Notes: a model not told the origin generated them from the letters alone. Counted from the first letter of the stretch, positions 1 through 8,182 are shown. The stretch: DNA of 64,000 nt from Psychroserpens luteolus (GCF_021032705.1 NZ_JAHVXI010000002.1:372001-436000), one strand, 5' to 3'. Numbers and translations are program-made.

Positions 1-1158
1 CAAATCTCTAAACGCATACAAAATCCAAAAAACTACAAAGAAATAAGATTAGATAACCTCCATGTATCTCAAGGCTGGTTTGATAGTAGTGTGAGTTTTG
101 GCGAACCCGGTTTTGAAGAACGTGAAACTATAGATAACGGACTCCAAACAGCCGCTTACTCAGGTTTTACAAGTATAGCAGTAAATGCCAATACAAACCC
201 TGTTATCGATTCATATGCTGATATTTCATTTTTAAAATCAAAAGCTGCAAAACATGCAGTAAACCTCTATCCTATTGGAGCTTTAACCAAAAACAGTGAT
301 GGTATAGAGCTAGCTGAGTTATTTGATATGAAAACAGCTGGAGCCGTAGCTTTTTATGATTACCAAAAACCTATTTCAAATCCGAATCTCATGAAACTAG
401 CCTTACAATATGCTAGTAACTTTAGTGGATTGGTGTGTTCATTTCCACAAGAATCAAAAATTAGTGGATTGGGAGTCATGAATGAAAATGTGACAAGTAC
501 GTCATTGGGACTAAAAGGAAATCCTGCCTTAGCAGAAGAATTACAAATAGCAAGAGACTTGTTTATTTTAGAATACACCGAAGGGAAACTCCATATTCCA
601 ACAGTATCTACTGCAAAATCTGTCGCGTTAATTAGAGCGGCGAAACAGAAAAAACTAGATGTCACTTGTAGTGTTGCTATTCATAATATCTTATATACAG
701 ATGAACAACTCAACACCTTTGACACCAACTATAAAGTATTACCTCCTTTGAGAACTCAAAATGATATTGATGCACTTGTTGACGGACTAAAAGACGGTAC
801 TATCGATATGGTGACTAGCGATCATAATCCTTTAGATATCGAGCACAAAAAAATTGAGTTTGATTATGCTAAATATGGTACCATTGGACTTGAAAGTGCC
901 TTTGGAGCTTTGAATTCTATATTCACAGTAAAGAAAACCATAGAATTATTGACTAAAGGTAGAGAACGGTTTGGTTTAACAACAACTCCTATTGCAGTTG
1001 GTAATGATGCTAATGTATCGCTTTTCAATCCAAGTGGAAATTATACCTTTTCAGATGACAACATCTTATCTACATCTAAAAACGCTATATACAAAGGAAA
1101 AGAACTCAACGGAACTGTATATGGTATTGTAGCAAATAACCAACTACTAATCAAATAA
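1..1158 (+). CDS. PyrC-like dihydroorotase homologue, 5' truncated by window, probably non-catalytic
   Basis: The reading frame is open from base 1, so the N-terminus lies outside the window; 385 codons are visible. The protein follows the cyclic amidohydrolase (dihydroorotase) fold: a GEPGFEER segment corresponds to the family's REPG region, and TSDHNP near visible residue 275 matches the conserved SDHxP. The usual metal-binding HxH in front of the REPG region is replaced by SVS (FDSSVSFGEPG), and the later TPHH-like stretch reads VAIHN. With the HxH ligands missing it is unlikely to bind the zinc pair of active PyrC. Non-catalytic PyrC-like proteins are known in other bacteria, where they support aspartate transcarbamoylase. 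The next gene starts 5 bases downstream, so an operon with the following three genes is likely. Confidence 0.85.
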   Translation, partial: QISKRIQNPKNYKEIRLDNLHVSQGWFDSSVSFGEPGFEERETIDNGLQTAAYSGFTSIAVNANTNPVIDSYADISFLKSKAAKHAVNLYPIGALTKNSDGIELAELFDMKTAGAVAFYDYQKPISNPNLMKLALQYASNFSGLVCSFPQESKISGLGVMNENVTSTSLGLKGNPALAEELQIARDLFILEYTEGKLHIPTVSTAKSVALIRAAKQKKLDVTCSVAIHNILYTDEQLNTFDTNYKVLPPLRTQNDIDALVDGLKDGTIDMVTSDHNPLDIEHKKIEFDYAKYGTIGLESAFGALNSIFTVKKTIELLTKGRERFGLTTTPIAVGNDANVSLFNPSGNYTFSDDNILSTSKNAIYKGKELNGTVYGIVANNQLLIK

Positions 1159-1163
1159 ATATA

Positions 1164-1496
1164 ATGACTGAAGATATCATAAAACAAGGAAAAACCTTGG
1201 CTTGCGTGAGCTACCTTCCTATTTTTGGAACTCTAATTGCTTATTATTTAAATGCAGATAAAAAAAACCCTTTCACTAGTTTTCATATAAGACAAGCGTT
1301 AGGCTTATGGTTGGCTTACTTGATATGTGCCATAAGTGTTAGCAACTTTGATTCTGCAACGTTGCGTATGTGCTTATGGGTGTTTTTTGGTACATTAGTA
1401 TTATATGGGTTCATTATTGCATTTTTAGGAAAACTTCAAACTATTCCTGTTTTAGGGCCTTATTTCCAAAAGTGGTTTTCAAACATAGGTAAATAA
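1164..1496 (+). CDS. Small multi-pass membrane protein (Tic20/DUF4870-like)
   Basis: A 110-residue protein with an N-terminal soluble stretch (MTEDIIKQGKTLACVSYLP) and three hydrophobic segments at about residues 18-30, 47-60 and 68-86. The motif NPFTSFHIRQALGLWL resembles the HxRQAL element of small Tic20/DUF4870-type membrane proteins. It starts 5 bases after the PyrC-like gene and ends 4 bases before the esterase gene, so it sits inside a tight plus-strand operon. Function is unknown; membrane location is inferred from hydrophobicity. Confidence 0.75.
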   Translation: MTEDIIKQGKTLACVSYLPIFGTLIAYYLNADKKNPFTSFHIRQALGLWLAYLICAISVSNFDSATLRMCLWVFFGTLVLYGFIIAFLGKLQTIPVLGPYFQKWFSNIGK

Positions 1497-1500
1497 CAAT

Positions 1501-2139
1501 ATGAAATTACATTATATCACTAGGCCATCATCGTTAAAAGAGAATGCTCCATTACTCATCATGTGCCATGGCTATGGTAGTGACGAGAATGATTTGTTTT
1601 CATTTGCGCAAGAACTTCCCGAAGAGTTGTTTATCATTTCTTTAAGAGCACCATACCCAATGCAACCTTTTGGAAATGCTTGGTATGCTATTAATTTTGA
1701 TGCACAACAAAACAAATGGAATGATGTCGAACAAGCTATCGAATCGCGAGATAAAATTTCAAGCTTTATCGATGAAGCTTGTGCAACCTATCCTGTTAAT
1801 AAAGAGAATGTTACCTTGTTGGGTTTTAGCCAAGGCACTATTTTAAGCTATGCGGTCGCTCTTACCTATCCAGAAAAAGTAAAAAATATTGTAGCCTTAA
1901 GTGGCTATGTTAGTGAAGATATGATCACAAATAGCCAAAACAGTGATTACTCACATCTTGATTTCTATTGTTCTCACGGAAGTGTAGACCAAGTCATTCC
2001 TGTAGATTGGGCAAGAAAAGCACCAAAATTCTTAGATCATCTTGGTATTAAGCATACCTATTCTGAATTTCCTGTTGGCCATGGTGTAGCACCACAAAAT
2101 TTTTATGAATTTAGAAGCTGGTTGGAACAACGAATTTAA
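1501..2139 (+). CDS. Phospholipase/carboxylesterase family alpha/beta hydrolase
   Basis: A 212-residue cytoplasmic serine hydrolase of the YpfH/carboxylesterase family. The nucleophile elbow GFSQG gives Ser110, Asp163 lies in SHGSVDQVIP, and His194 in GHGVAP completes the triad; HGYGSDEND near residue 23 forms the oxyanion-hole region. The length matches the family (about 210). There is no signal peptide, so an intracellular ester or lysophospholipid substrate is likely, but specificity cannot be read from the sequence. It is packed 4 bases behind the small membrane protein and 4 bases before the GNAT gene. Confidence 0.88.
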   Translation: MKLHYITRPSSLKENAPLLIMCHGYGSDENDLFSFAQELPEELFIISLRAPYPMQPFGNAWYAINFDAQQNKWNDVEQAIESRDKISSFIDEACATYPVNKENVTLLGFSQGTILSYAVALTYPEKVKNIVALSGYVSEDMITNSQNSDYSHLDFYCSHGSVDQVIPVDWARKAPKFLDHLGIKHTYSEFPVGHGVAPQNFYEFRSWLEQRI

Positions 2140-2143
2140 ACCT

Positions 2144-2677
2144 ATGAACTACCTTCTTACAGGCGAAGAAACAGAACGCTTATATTTTAGGTTAGTCACT
2201 AAAGATGACTTCAACAGTTGGCTACCTCTATTCAAAGAAGAACGTGTAGATGAGTTTTTAGGTATGCCTAAAGGATTATCACAGCAGGAACAATGTGAGT
2301 TTTGGTTCAATAAAGTGTTTCATAGATATAACAATAACCTTGGTGGTATGAATGCACTAATTGATAAAAGCACTGATAAGCTTATTGGTCAAAGTGGATT
2401 ACTTATTCAAACCGTTGAAGACGAAGAACGCTTAGAAATTGGGTATTCTATTCTTCCAGAGTATTGGGGAAAAGGTTATGCGCAAGAAGCTGCCATAAAA
2501 TGTAAAAATTTCTGTTTTCAACATGAATTAAGAAATAACCTTATATCCATGATGCATGTAGATAATATAGGTTCAGAAATTGTAGCTAAAAAAAACGGTA
2601 TGACTTTCGAGAAATTAGTAGATGTGTATAATGTCTTTAGTATTACCAGAGACACATGGTTAAAACAACACCAATAA
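2144..2677 (+). CDS. GNAT family N-acetyltransferase (RimJ/RimL-like)
   Basis: A 177-residue acetyltransferase. An in-frame ATG exists at 2105 inside the esterase gene, but ATG 2144 is preferred: it follows the esterase stop by four bases and begins MNYLLTGEETERLYFRLV, the typical start of this family. The acetyl-CoA loop is visible as YWGKGYAQEAA (Q/RxxGxG/A type) near residue 107, preceded by the beta strand RLEIGYSI. The C-terminal KKNGMTFEKL is the usual GNAT alpha4/beta6 segment. The acceptor is unknown. It is the last gene of the plus-strand run and converges on the gene ending at 2680, with only 2 bases between the stops. Confidence 0.85.
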   Translation: MNYLLTGEETERLYFRLVTKDDFNSWLPLFKEERVDEFLGMPKGLSQQEQCEFWFNKVFHRYNNNLGGMNALIDKSTDKLIGQSGLLIQTVEDEERLEIGYSILPEYWGKGYAQEAAIKCKNFCFQHELRNNLISMMHVDNIGSEIVAKKNGMTFEKLVDVYNVFSITRDTWLKQHQ

Positions 2678-2679
2678 AA

Positions 2680-3183
2680 TTAGGGTTGATACAATAAAGA
2701 CCCTAATTCTGTGAACTTGACATTTCCTTTTTCATCTAAATCATAACCTAAAAGCATTTCTCCAAAATATTTTCCATCTGTAAAATTAAGAATGATCCAT
2801 CTGTGGTTGAGCATTCTAATTTGATCGATACGCATTTTTTCACCAGACATCGATGCAAAAGGCACTAACGGATGATCTTCGGTATCATATTCGTTAAGAC
2901 TAATAAGTCCGTCTTTTATTGATGGGACAAATTCTGAGATCTTAAAACCTCTATTTTCCCAATACGTCATGGCATCGTCATTTGTATCAAACCTAAACGT
3001 ATACAGATCTTCAACGATGTTATCCTCCATCGTTCTAATAGAATCTCTAAGTTGTGTATTCACATCCTTATAACTGGTTAGTTGTCCGTCATATTCTTCT
3101 ATGATATTCTTTGAATTCACAAATTGAAAAATCACAAGCAACAATGTGAAAATAAACAGGTACATAAAAATTCTACTCTTCAT
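2680..3183 (-). CDS. Membrane-anchored protein of unknown function
   Basis: A 167-residue protein with one N-terminal hydrophobic segment (residues 5-22, FMYLFIFTLLLVIFQFV) followed by a short heptad-like region (residues 30-60). A compact, probably periplasmic domain follows, containing HRWIILNFTDGKYFGEMLLGYDL. I do not recognise the family. It lies 5 bases downstream of the MBL-fold hydrolase gene on the same strand, so the two are probably co-transcribed. Confidence 0.7.
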   Translation of the reverse strand: MKSRIFMYLFIFTLLLVIFQFVNSKNIIEEYDGQLTSYKDVNTQLRDSIRTMEDNIVEDLYTFRFDTNDDAMTYWENRGFKISEFVPSIKDGLISLNEYDTEDHPLVPFASMSGEKMRIDQIRMLNHRWIILNFTDGKYFGEMLLGYDLDEKGNVKFTELGSLLYQP

Positions 3184-3188
3184 AATAA

Positions 3189-3950
3189 TTATAATTCTAT
3201 TTGTAAGTTATCGTAAGCTAAATAAACGTTTTCTGGCAATCTTTGTTGTACGTCATCATGAAAACCTAAATAGTGACTAATATGAGTTAAATAAGCTGTT
3301 TCTGGTCTTACTTTTTCAATAAAAGCTAAAGCTTCATTAAGATTGAAATGAGAAATATGTTCTTTTTCACGTAAAGCATTAACAACTAAAACCTTAACTC
3401 CTATAATTTTTTCAATTTCTTCTTCAGCAACGGTCTTCATATCGGTGAGATATGCAAAATCTCCAAAACGGAATCCGAATACCTGCAATTTATGATGATA
3501 ACCATTTACAGGTACAACGTTTAAATTTCCTAGTAAAAAAGGTTCATTTTTAATTTCATGCTGAATTACACTTGGCACACCTGGATACTTATCTTCTGTT
3601 GTAAAAATATAATTGAAACGCTTAGCTAATTCTCCCAAAACACGCTTGTGCGCATAAAACGGAATATCCCCTTGACGAAAATAAAACGGACGAATATCAT
3701 CTAGACCTGCTGTGTGATCTGCATGTTCATGCGTAAACACTACTCCATCAATCTTACTACAATTAGCGTTTAGCATTTGTTGTCTAAAGTCTGGGCCACA
3801 ATCGATGACATAGGTGTAATTGTCCCACTCAATCAACACCGAAACCCGTAAACGTTTGTCCTTAGGGTTATTACTCAAACATACAGGGTGATCACTTCCA
3901 ACTACTGGGATACCTTGTGATGTTCCTGTGCCTAAAAATGTAACTTTCAA
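3189..3950 (-). CDS. MBL-fold metallo-hydrolase (PhnP-like)
   Basis: Metallo-beta-lactamase fold protein of the PhnP-like phosphodiesterase group. The N-terminus KVTFLGTGTSQGIP is the family signature and THEHADHTAGLDD gives the HxHxDH metal-binding motif. Further ligands are likely the His of NGYHHK, the Asp of YLTDMK and the His of HISHYLG near the C-terminus. No ATG lies at the start; the frame offers TTG at 3950 (start LKVTFLG, 253 residues) or TTG at 3971. The 3950 start is chosen because family members begin directly with the first beta strand. It is divergent from the gene at 4045. The substrate is not determinable. Confidence 0.82.
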   Translation of the reverse strand: MKVTFLGTGTSQGIPVVGSDHPVCLSNNPKDKRLRVSVLIEWDNYTYVIDCGPDFRQQMLNANCSKIDGVVFTHEHADHTAGLDDIRPFYFRQGDIPFYAHKRVLGELAKRFNYIFTTEDKYPGVPSVIQHEIKNEPFLLGNLNVVPVNGYHHKLQVFGFRFGDFAYLTDMKTVAEEEIEKIIGVKVLVVNALREKEHISHFNLNEALAFIEKVRPETAYLTHISHYLGFHDDVQQRLPENVYLAYDNLQIEL

Positions 3951-4010
3951 CTTTAATTTTATTTGCTGCAAAAATAAAACTTATTTTTTTAGTTTGAACA
4001 CCTATTTTAA

Positions 4011-4018
4011 TACCTTTG
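4011..4018 (+). promoter_or_regulatory. Bacteroidota -7 promoter element TACCTTTG
   Basis: TACCTTTG matches the TAnnTTTG consensus of the Bacteroidota primary sigma factor. It lies 27 bases before the ATG at 4045, in the divergent intergenic region. A TTTG at 3993-3996 could serve as the -33 element, but its spacing (14 bases) is short. Confidence 0.5.
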
Positions 4019-4044
4019 TATTGTTGACAAACCCAAAATAAAAG

Positions 4045-5496
4045 ATGGAGATAACCTTAAAAGGAGACAAAGAATTTGATGAGATTCCTTCGCTAAAAAC
4101 GAAATGTTTACGCATCAACTTAAATGAGAATATCTACGGAACATTTGCCGAGATTGGAGCTGGCCAAGAAACTGTTCGTCAGTTCTTTAGAGCTGGAGGT
4201 GCTTCCGGAACCATCGCAAAAGCAATGTCTGCTTACGACAAAGCCTTCAGTGATGCGATTTATGGTATTGAAAATGATAGACGTTATGTAACCGAAGCTC
4301 GACTTCGGAAAATGTTAGACCATGAAGTAAACTTAGTAGAAGAACGAATTAAGAGGGATGTACATCCAAATAAAATGTTCTTTGCCTATGCAAATACAGT
4401 AGCAACTATTGATTTTGCAAAGAAATATAAAGGACACGGCTGGGTTGGTATTAAATATCAAGTAGATCCAAATCAAGGCTATAACGAAATTGTATTGCAC
4501 ATTCGTTTTAAAGAGAATGATGCCAGACTGCAACAAGAGACATTAGGTGTTTTAGGAACTAATCTTATCTATGGTGCTTTTTATAAGTACAATGAACCAA
4601 GAAAGTTATTGCGCTACCTCTATGATCACTTAGATAAAGATCAAGTTGAAATAGATACCATCAATTTCTCTGGCCCTGTGTTTGAAGATGTCGATAACCG
4701 TTTAATGAGTTTACAACTTGTTAAAAATGGAATGACTGATGCGGTCATGTTTGCTCCTGACGGAAATAACGTATTACCAGCTAGAGTACTATACAAGAAA
4801 AACATCTTGACTTTACGCGGTAGTTTTAGACCTGTAACTAAAGTTAATATGGACATGTATAAGAAATCTTATGACATGTTTATTAAAGAAAATAAAGTTG
4901 ATCCCGAAAAAACTCAGGTGATTTTTGAAATTACTTTATCCAATCTTAGAGCTGAAGGAGAAATCGATGAGCAAGATTTTATGGATCGTGCACGACTATT
5001 ATGTTCTTTAGGTCAAACCGTTTTAATTTCAAATTTCCAAGAGTATTATAAACTTGTAGAATACTTCTCTCAATATACAAAGAGTAGAATGGGATTAGCT
5101 ATGGGCGTGAATAACTTAGTAGATATCTTTGATGAGAAATACTATCGTCACTTGAGTGGTGGGATTTTAGAAGCCTTTGGAAAACTATTCTTTAAAGACT
5201 TACGTGTTTACCTTTACCCTATGCAAAATGATGATGGTACATTAACAGATAGTGAAAACTTAAAAGTGCATCCTAGAATGAAAGAATTATACAAATTCTT
5301 TAAGTATAATGGTAAGGTTGTGGATATCACAGATTTCGATGAATCTATATTAAATGTGTTCTCTAGAACAGTATTAAAAATGATTGCCGAAGGAGAAGAT
5401 GGTTGGGAAAACATGCTTCCTGAAGGTGTTTCAACCCTTATCAAAGAAAAGAGTCTTTTTGGTTGTGAAACTGAGCAGGTACACTTAGGAGAATAA
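4045..5496 (+). CDS. Conserved-looking cytoplasmic protein of unknown function (483 aa)
   Basis: A 483-residue soluble protein without signal peptide or membrane segment. I do not recognise a catalytic family. Distinctive segments are an early Gly-rich stretch (GAGQETVRQFFRAGGASGTIAKAMSA, residues 38-63), a central VKNGMTDAVMFAPDGN, and a C-terminal LRVYLYPMQNDDGTLTDSE. Length, even composition and its own promoter indicate a genuine housekeeping-type gene. It is followed by a strong bidirectional terminator, and the convergent neighbour is bcp. A cofactor- or nucleotide-binding role for the Gly-rich segment is speculation. Confidence 0.8.
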   Translation: MEITLKGDKEFDEIPSLKTKCLRINLNENIYGTFAEIGAGQETVRQFFRAGGASGTIAKAMSAYDKAFSDAIYGIENDRRYVTEARLRKMLDHEVNLVEERIKRDVHPNKMFFAYANTVATIDFAKKYKGHGWVGIKYQVDPNQGYNEIVLHIRFKENDARLQQETLGVLGTNLIYGAFYKYNEPRKLLRYLYDHLDKDQVEIDTINFSGPVFEDVDNRLMSLQLVKNGMTDAVMFAPDGNNVLPARVLYKKNILTLRGSFRPVTKVNMDMYKKSYDMFIKENKVDPEKTQVIFEITLSNLRAEGEIDEQDFMDRARLLCSLGQTVLISNFQEYYKLVEYFSQYTKSRMGLAMGVNNLVDIFDEKYYRHLSGGILEAFGKLFFKDLRVYLYPMQNDDGTLTDSENLKVHPRMKELYKFFKYNGKVVDITDFDESILNVFSRTVLKMIAEGEDGWENMLPEGVSTLIKEKSLFGCETEQVHLGE

Positions 5497-5518
5497 GTTA
5501 TCTAAAAGATATATATAA

Positions 5519-5551
5519 AAAAGCCGCATATTAAATATTGCGGCTTTTTTT
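5519..5551. terminator. Bidirectional rho-independent terminator
   Basis: Perfect 8-bp stem AAGCCGCA (5521-5528) with TGCGGCTT (5539-5546), a 10-base loop, a T run on the plus strand and an A run on the other side. It sits between convergent genes ending at 5496 and 5573. Confidence 0.9.
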
Positions 5552-5572
5552 CGTATTTATATCCTATTTCTG

Positions 5573-6028
5573 TTATGCTTCTAAAATCTGGTCTGTATGA
5601 ATTTTGGCTTTTACTTTATCAATAACACGATCAACAACACCATCCTCATTAACAATAAACGTGATGCGGTGGATACCATCAAATTCACGTCCCATAAACT
5701 TTTTAGGTCCCCAAACTCCAAACGCATTGATTACTTCCTTTTCTGTATCTGCTAATAACGGATAAGGAAAATCAAATTTATTTTTAAAATTAGATTGACG
5801 CTTTTCAGAATCGGCACTTACACCTAAGATATCATAACCTGCATCTTGTAGAGCTTTATAATTTTCTCCCAAGTTACAAGCTTCTACTGTACATGTTGGC
5901 GTATTGGCTTTAGGGTAGAAAAAAACAACTAATTTTTTTCCTTTGTAGTCTGAAAGAGAGACCGCATTACCATCTTGATCATTGACTGTAAAATTTGGTA
6001 CTTTGTCTCCTGCTTTTAATGTCTTCAT
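5573..6028 (-). CDS. bcp: Thioredoxin-dependent peroxiredoxin, BCP/PrxQ type
   Basis: A 151-residue peroxiredoxin reducing hydrogen peroxide and organic hydroperoxides in the cytoplasm. The motif NTPTCTVEAC supplies the peroxidatic Cys46 and the resolving Cys51 five residues later, as in E. coli BCP. VFFYPKANTPTC and VSADSEKRQSNF are family blocks. The open frame extends to 6067, but the ATG at 6028 gives the normal MKTLKAGDKVPNF start. It is divergent from nth with only 31 bases between starts, so the two promoters must be very close or overlapping. Confidence 0.93.
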   Translation of the reverse strand: MKTLKAGDKVPNFTVNDQDGNAVSLSDYKGKKLVVFFYPKANTPTCTVEACNLGENYKALQDAGYDILGVSADSEKRQSNFKNKFDFPYPLLADTEKEVINAFGVWGPKKFMGREFDGIHRITFIVNEDGVVDRVIDKVKAKIHTDQILEA

Positions 6029-6034
6029 ATTGCT

Positions 6035-6042
6035 TATTTTTG
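6035..6042 (+). promoter_or_regulatory. Bacteroidota -7 promoter element TATTTTTG for nth
   Basis: TATTTTTG matches TAnnTTTG 17 bases before the nth ATG at 6060. It lies in the 31-base gap between divergent bcp and nth, so the rest of the nth promoter must overlap the bcp coding start. Confidence 0.5.
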
Positions 6043-6059
6043 TGATCAAATATACAACA

Positions 6060-6716
6060 ATGACCAAACAAGAGAAAGTAGATTTTGTTATAAGAACGTT
6101 AAACGAGCTTTACCCAACAATTCCAATTCCTTTAGAACATAAAGATCCCTATACCTTACTTATAGCAGTGTTAATGTCTGCTCAGAGTACCGATGTTCGC
6201 GTTAATCAAATTACGCCACTTTTGTTTGAAAAAGCTGATAATCCATATGATATGATTAAGCTTTCGGTTGAAGAGATAAGAGAAATCATAAAACCTGTTG
6301 GTCTGTCTCCTATGAAAAGTAAAGGCATTTATGGCTTATCACATATTTTGATCGACAAGCACGATGGTAAAGTACCACAAACCTATGAGGAACTTGAAGC
6401 ACTTCCAGCGGTAGGTCATAAAACTGCTGCTGTTGTATTGTCTCAAGCTTTCGGTATTCCTGCTTTTCCTGTAGACACACACATCCATCGTTTGATGTAC
6501 CGTTGGAATCTAACTAATGGCAAAAATGTGGTACAGACCGAAAAAGATGCAAAACGCTTATTTCCAAAAGAGTTATGGAATGATCTTCATTTACAAATCA
6601 TTTGGTACGGAAGAGAATATTCACCAGCTAGAGGTTGGAATCTAGATAAAGACATCATCACAAAGACTATAGGTAGAAAGTCGGTTCTAGATGATTATTA
6701 CAAAAAGCTGAAATAG
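6060..6716 (+). CDS. nth: Endonuclease III (HhH-GPD DNA glycosylase) lacking the Fe-S cluster motif
   Basis: Bifunctional DNA glycosylase/AP lyase of base excision repair, 218 residues. The helix-hairpin-helix is LPAVGHKTAAVV with catalytic Lys121, and the essential aspartate is Asp139 in FPVDTHIHR. MSAQSTD near residue 39 matches the conserved LSAQ-TD segment. The C-terminal C-x6-C-x2-C-x5-C iron-sulfur loop of E. coli Nth is absent: the region WYGREYSPARGWNLDKDI contains no cysteine at all. The true start is ATG 6060; the longer frame from 5982 would run antisense into bcp. Function as a glycosylase is still likely because both catalytic residues are kept. Confidence 0.9.
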   Translation: MTKQEKVDFVIRTLNELYPTIPIPLEHKDPYTLLIAVLMSAQSTDVRVNQITPLLFEKADNPYDMIKLSVEEIREIIKPVGLSPMKSKGIYGLSHILIDKHDGKVPQTYEELEALPAVGHKTAAVVLSQAFGIPAFPVDTHIHRLMYRWNLTNGKNVVQTEKDAKRLFPKELWNDLHLQIIWYGREYSPARGWNLDKDIITKTIGRKSVLDDYYKKLK

Positions 6717-6770
6717 GTAATAATCGTCTATTTGGTATAATAGTTGTGCATTAAAGAGGAAACTCTTTTT

Positions 6771-7325
6771 ATGAAATCAATCTACTATTTCGCGCTAATT
6801 ATATTAGTCACCTCATGTATACCTGTTAGAATAGCCCCAAAAATTAAAGACTAAAAATAATGGTCGCCAAAAAAGTTCAGACGTACACTACCAAAGGAAT
6901 ATGCCTTTATTTTTCAAGACACAAAAGAAGCGAATGAATTCTACAATTACATCAACACTAAGTTCCAATTAAACCATATAGATGTAGATTACGATGTCCC
7001 ATTCAAACTAAAGAACAAACAATATTTTCTATCTTTTTATGAAGCTGAAATTCCAAATAAAACACTCAACTTTGTACCTATCGTTGTCGATTTAGCTTTA
7101 GAAGCTAAAAATATAGGTTCGCAGTTGTCAGATTTTTATATGTCTAGGCATGACAATTGGTATATCGCTATAACTATTTGGGACAATGATTCTAATAATT
7201 GCCTAAAGCCCAATTATAACGACAGAGATGATATCATCAATTATTTAAAACGATTAAAACAGGAATACTTAACAACTAGTAATTATGTCGAAGTATTATT
7301 CAAGACACATGACATTGAAGATTAA
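6771..7325 (+). pseudogene. Lipoprotein gene interrupted by two compensating frameshifts
   Basis: An ATG at 6771 opens a lipoprotein signal peptide (MKSIYYFALIILVTSC, lipobox LVTSC with Cys16). After 27 codons the frame hits TAA at 6852 and again at 6858, then stays open in the same frame to 7325, giving a plausible soluble domain (EYAFIFQDTKEANEFYNYIN... to THDIED). Adding one base at 6852-6857 and removing one A from the A6 run at 6869-6874 yields a smooth KIKDYKIMVAKKFRRTLP join, so two opposite indels about 20 bases apart explain the break. It is either a recent pseudogene or a pair of homopolymer sequencing errors. Intact it would be about 184 residues, a periplasmic or outer-membrane lipoprotein of unknown function. 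Confidence 0.7.
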
Positions 7326-7352
7326 AAATATATACTAATTTGTGAAAAAGGC

Positions 7353-7390
7353 AAAAAAAAATCCTGAAGACTAACGATTCAGGATTTTTT
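7353..7390. terminator. Bidirectional rho-independent terminator
   Basis: 9-bp stem AATCCTGAA (7360-7368) with TTCAGGATT (7378-7386), a 9-base loop, a T run on the plus side and an A run on the left. It serves the lipoprotein remnant and the convergent 47-residue gene. Confidence 0.88.
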
Positions 7391-7395
7391 CAAAT

Positions 7396-7539
7396 TTAGT
7401 TTTGAAGTGCTTCAAACTTCAAATTATTATAATGTATAACACTTAAAGCCTTGGAATAATTCAAAAGAAAATCCACTGTCTCTTCTTTTGGGTTGAGGTC
7501 GTTTTGTTTTTGGGGACATTCTGAGTAAAGTTTTGCCAT
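7396..7539 (-). CDS. Small protein of 47 residues downstream of the sigma factor
   Basis: ATG at 7539 opens a 47-residue frame ending in TAA at 7396: MAKLYSECPQKQNDL at the start and HYNNLKFEALQN at the end. It is hydrophilic with one Cys and no membrane segment. Support comes from its position 58 bases downstream of the sigma factor gene on the same strand, a terminator immediately after its stop, and ordinary codon use. I do not recognise a family. It could be a small regulator or partner of the sigma factor, but that is inference from position only. Confidence 0.6.
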   Translation of the reverse strand: MAKLYSECPQKQNDLNPKEETVDFLLNYSKALSVIHYNNLKFEALQN

Positions 7540-7597
7540 TTTACGTTTTTTAGTTTGTTATCACCTTTGTAAACGCAACAAAACTTAACTTATTGTA

Positions 7598-8182
7598 TCA
7601 ATTGGTTAAAATAATATTATTCTTATCGATGACCTTTCTTAAATTAATGAGTGCATAACGCATTCTCCCCAAAGCAGTATTAATGCTAACACCCGTTCTG
7701 TCTGAGATTTCCTTAAAGCTCATATCCTTATACATACGCATAATCAACACCTCTTTTTGATCTTCAGGAAGTTCTTCTATAATACGTCTTAAATCACATT
7801 CCACCTGGTCTTTAATCAAACGTTTTTCAGCATTCATAGCCGAATCACTTAACACAGAAAAAATATTAAAATCACCCGAATTATCAAATTTTGGCATTCT
7901 GTTGTTCTTTCTGAAATGATCAATTACCAAATTATGAGATATACGCATCACCCAAGGTAAAAATTTACCTTCTTCATTATACTTCCCAAGTTTTAGGTTC
8001 TTAATAACCTTAATAAAAGCATCCTGAAATATGTCTTCAGTGATATCTCTATCAAAGACTTTTGAATAAATAAAACTGTAAATTTTCTGTTTGTGTCTGT
8101 GGATAAGGACAGATAGAGCGCTTTCGTCTCCATTCATGTAGTTTTTTACTAAAACAGCGTCCGTGATAAGTTCGTGTCTCAT
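7598..8182 (-). CDS. RNA polymerase ECF-type sigma-70 factor
   Basis: A 194-residue sigma factor. Region 2 spans about residues 22-92, with the core-binding DAFIKVIKNLKLGKY block and the -10 recognition segment FLPWVMRISHNLVIDHFRK. Region 4 spans about residues 135-188 as a helix-turn-helix, LPEDQKEVLIMRMYKDMSFKEISDRTGVSINTALGRMR. No anti-sigma factor gene is adjacent: downstream lies only a 47-residue protein, upstream the divergent uvrA. Its target promoters are not known from this sequence. Confidence 0.93.
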   Translation of the reverse strand: MRHELITDAVLVKNYMNGDESALSVLIHRHKQKIYSFIYSKVFDRDITEDIFQDAFIKVIKNLKLGKYNEEGKFLPWVMRISHNLVIDHFRKNNRMPKFDNSGDFNIFSVLSDSAMNAEKRLIKDQVECDLRRIIEELPEDQKEVLIMRMYKDMSFKEISDRTGVSINTALGRMRYALINLRKVIDKNNIILTN

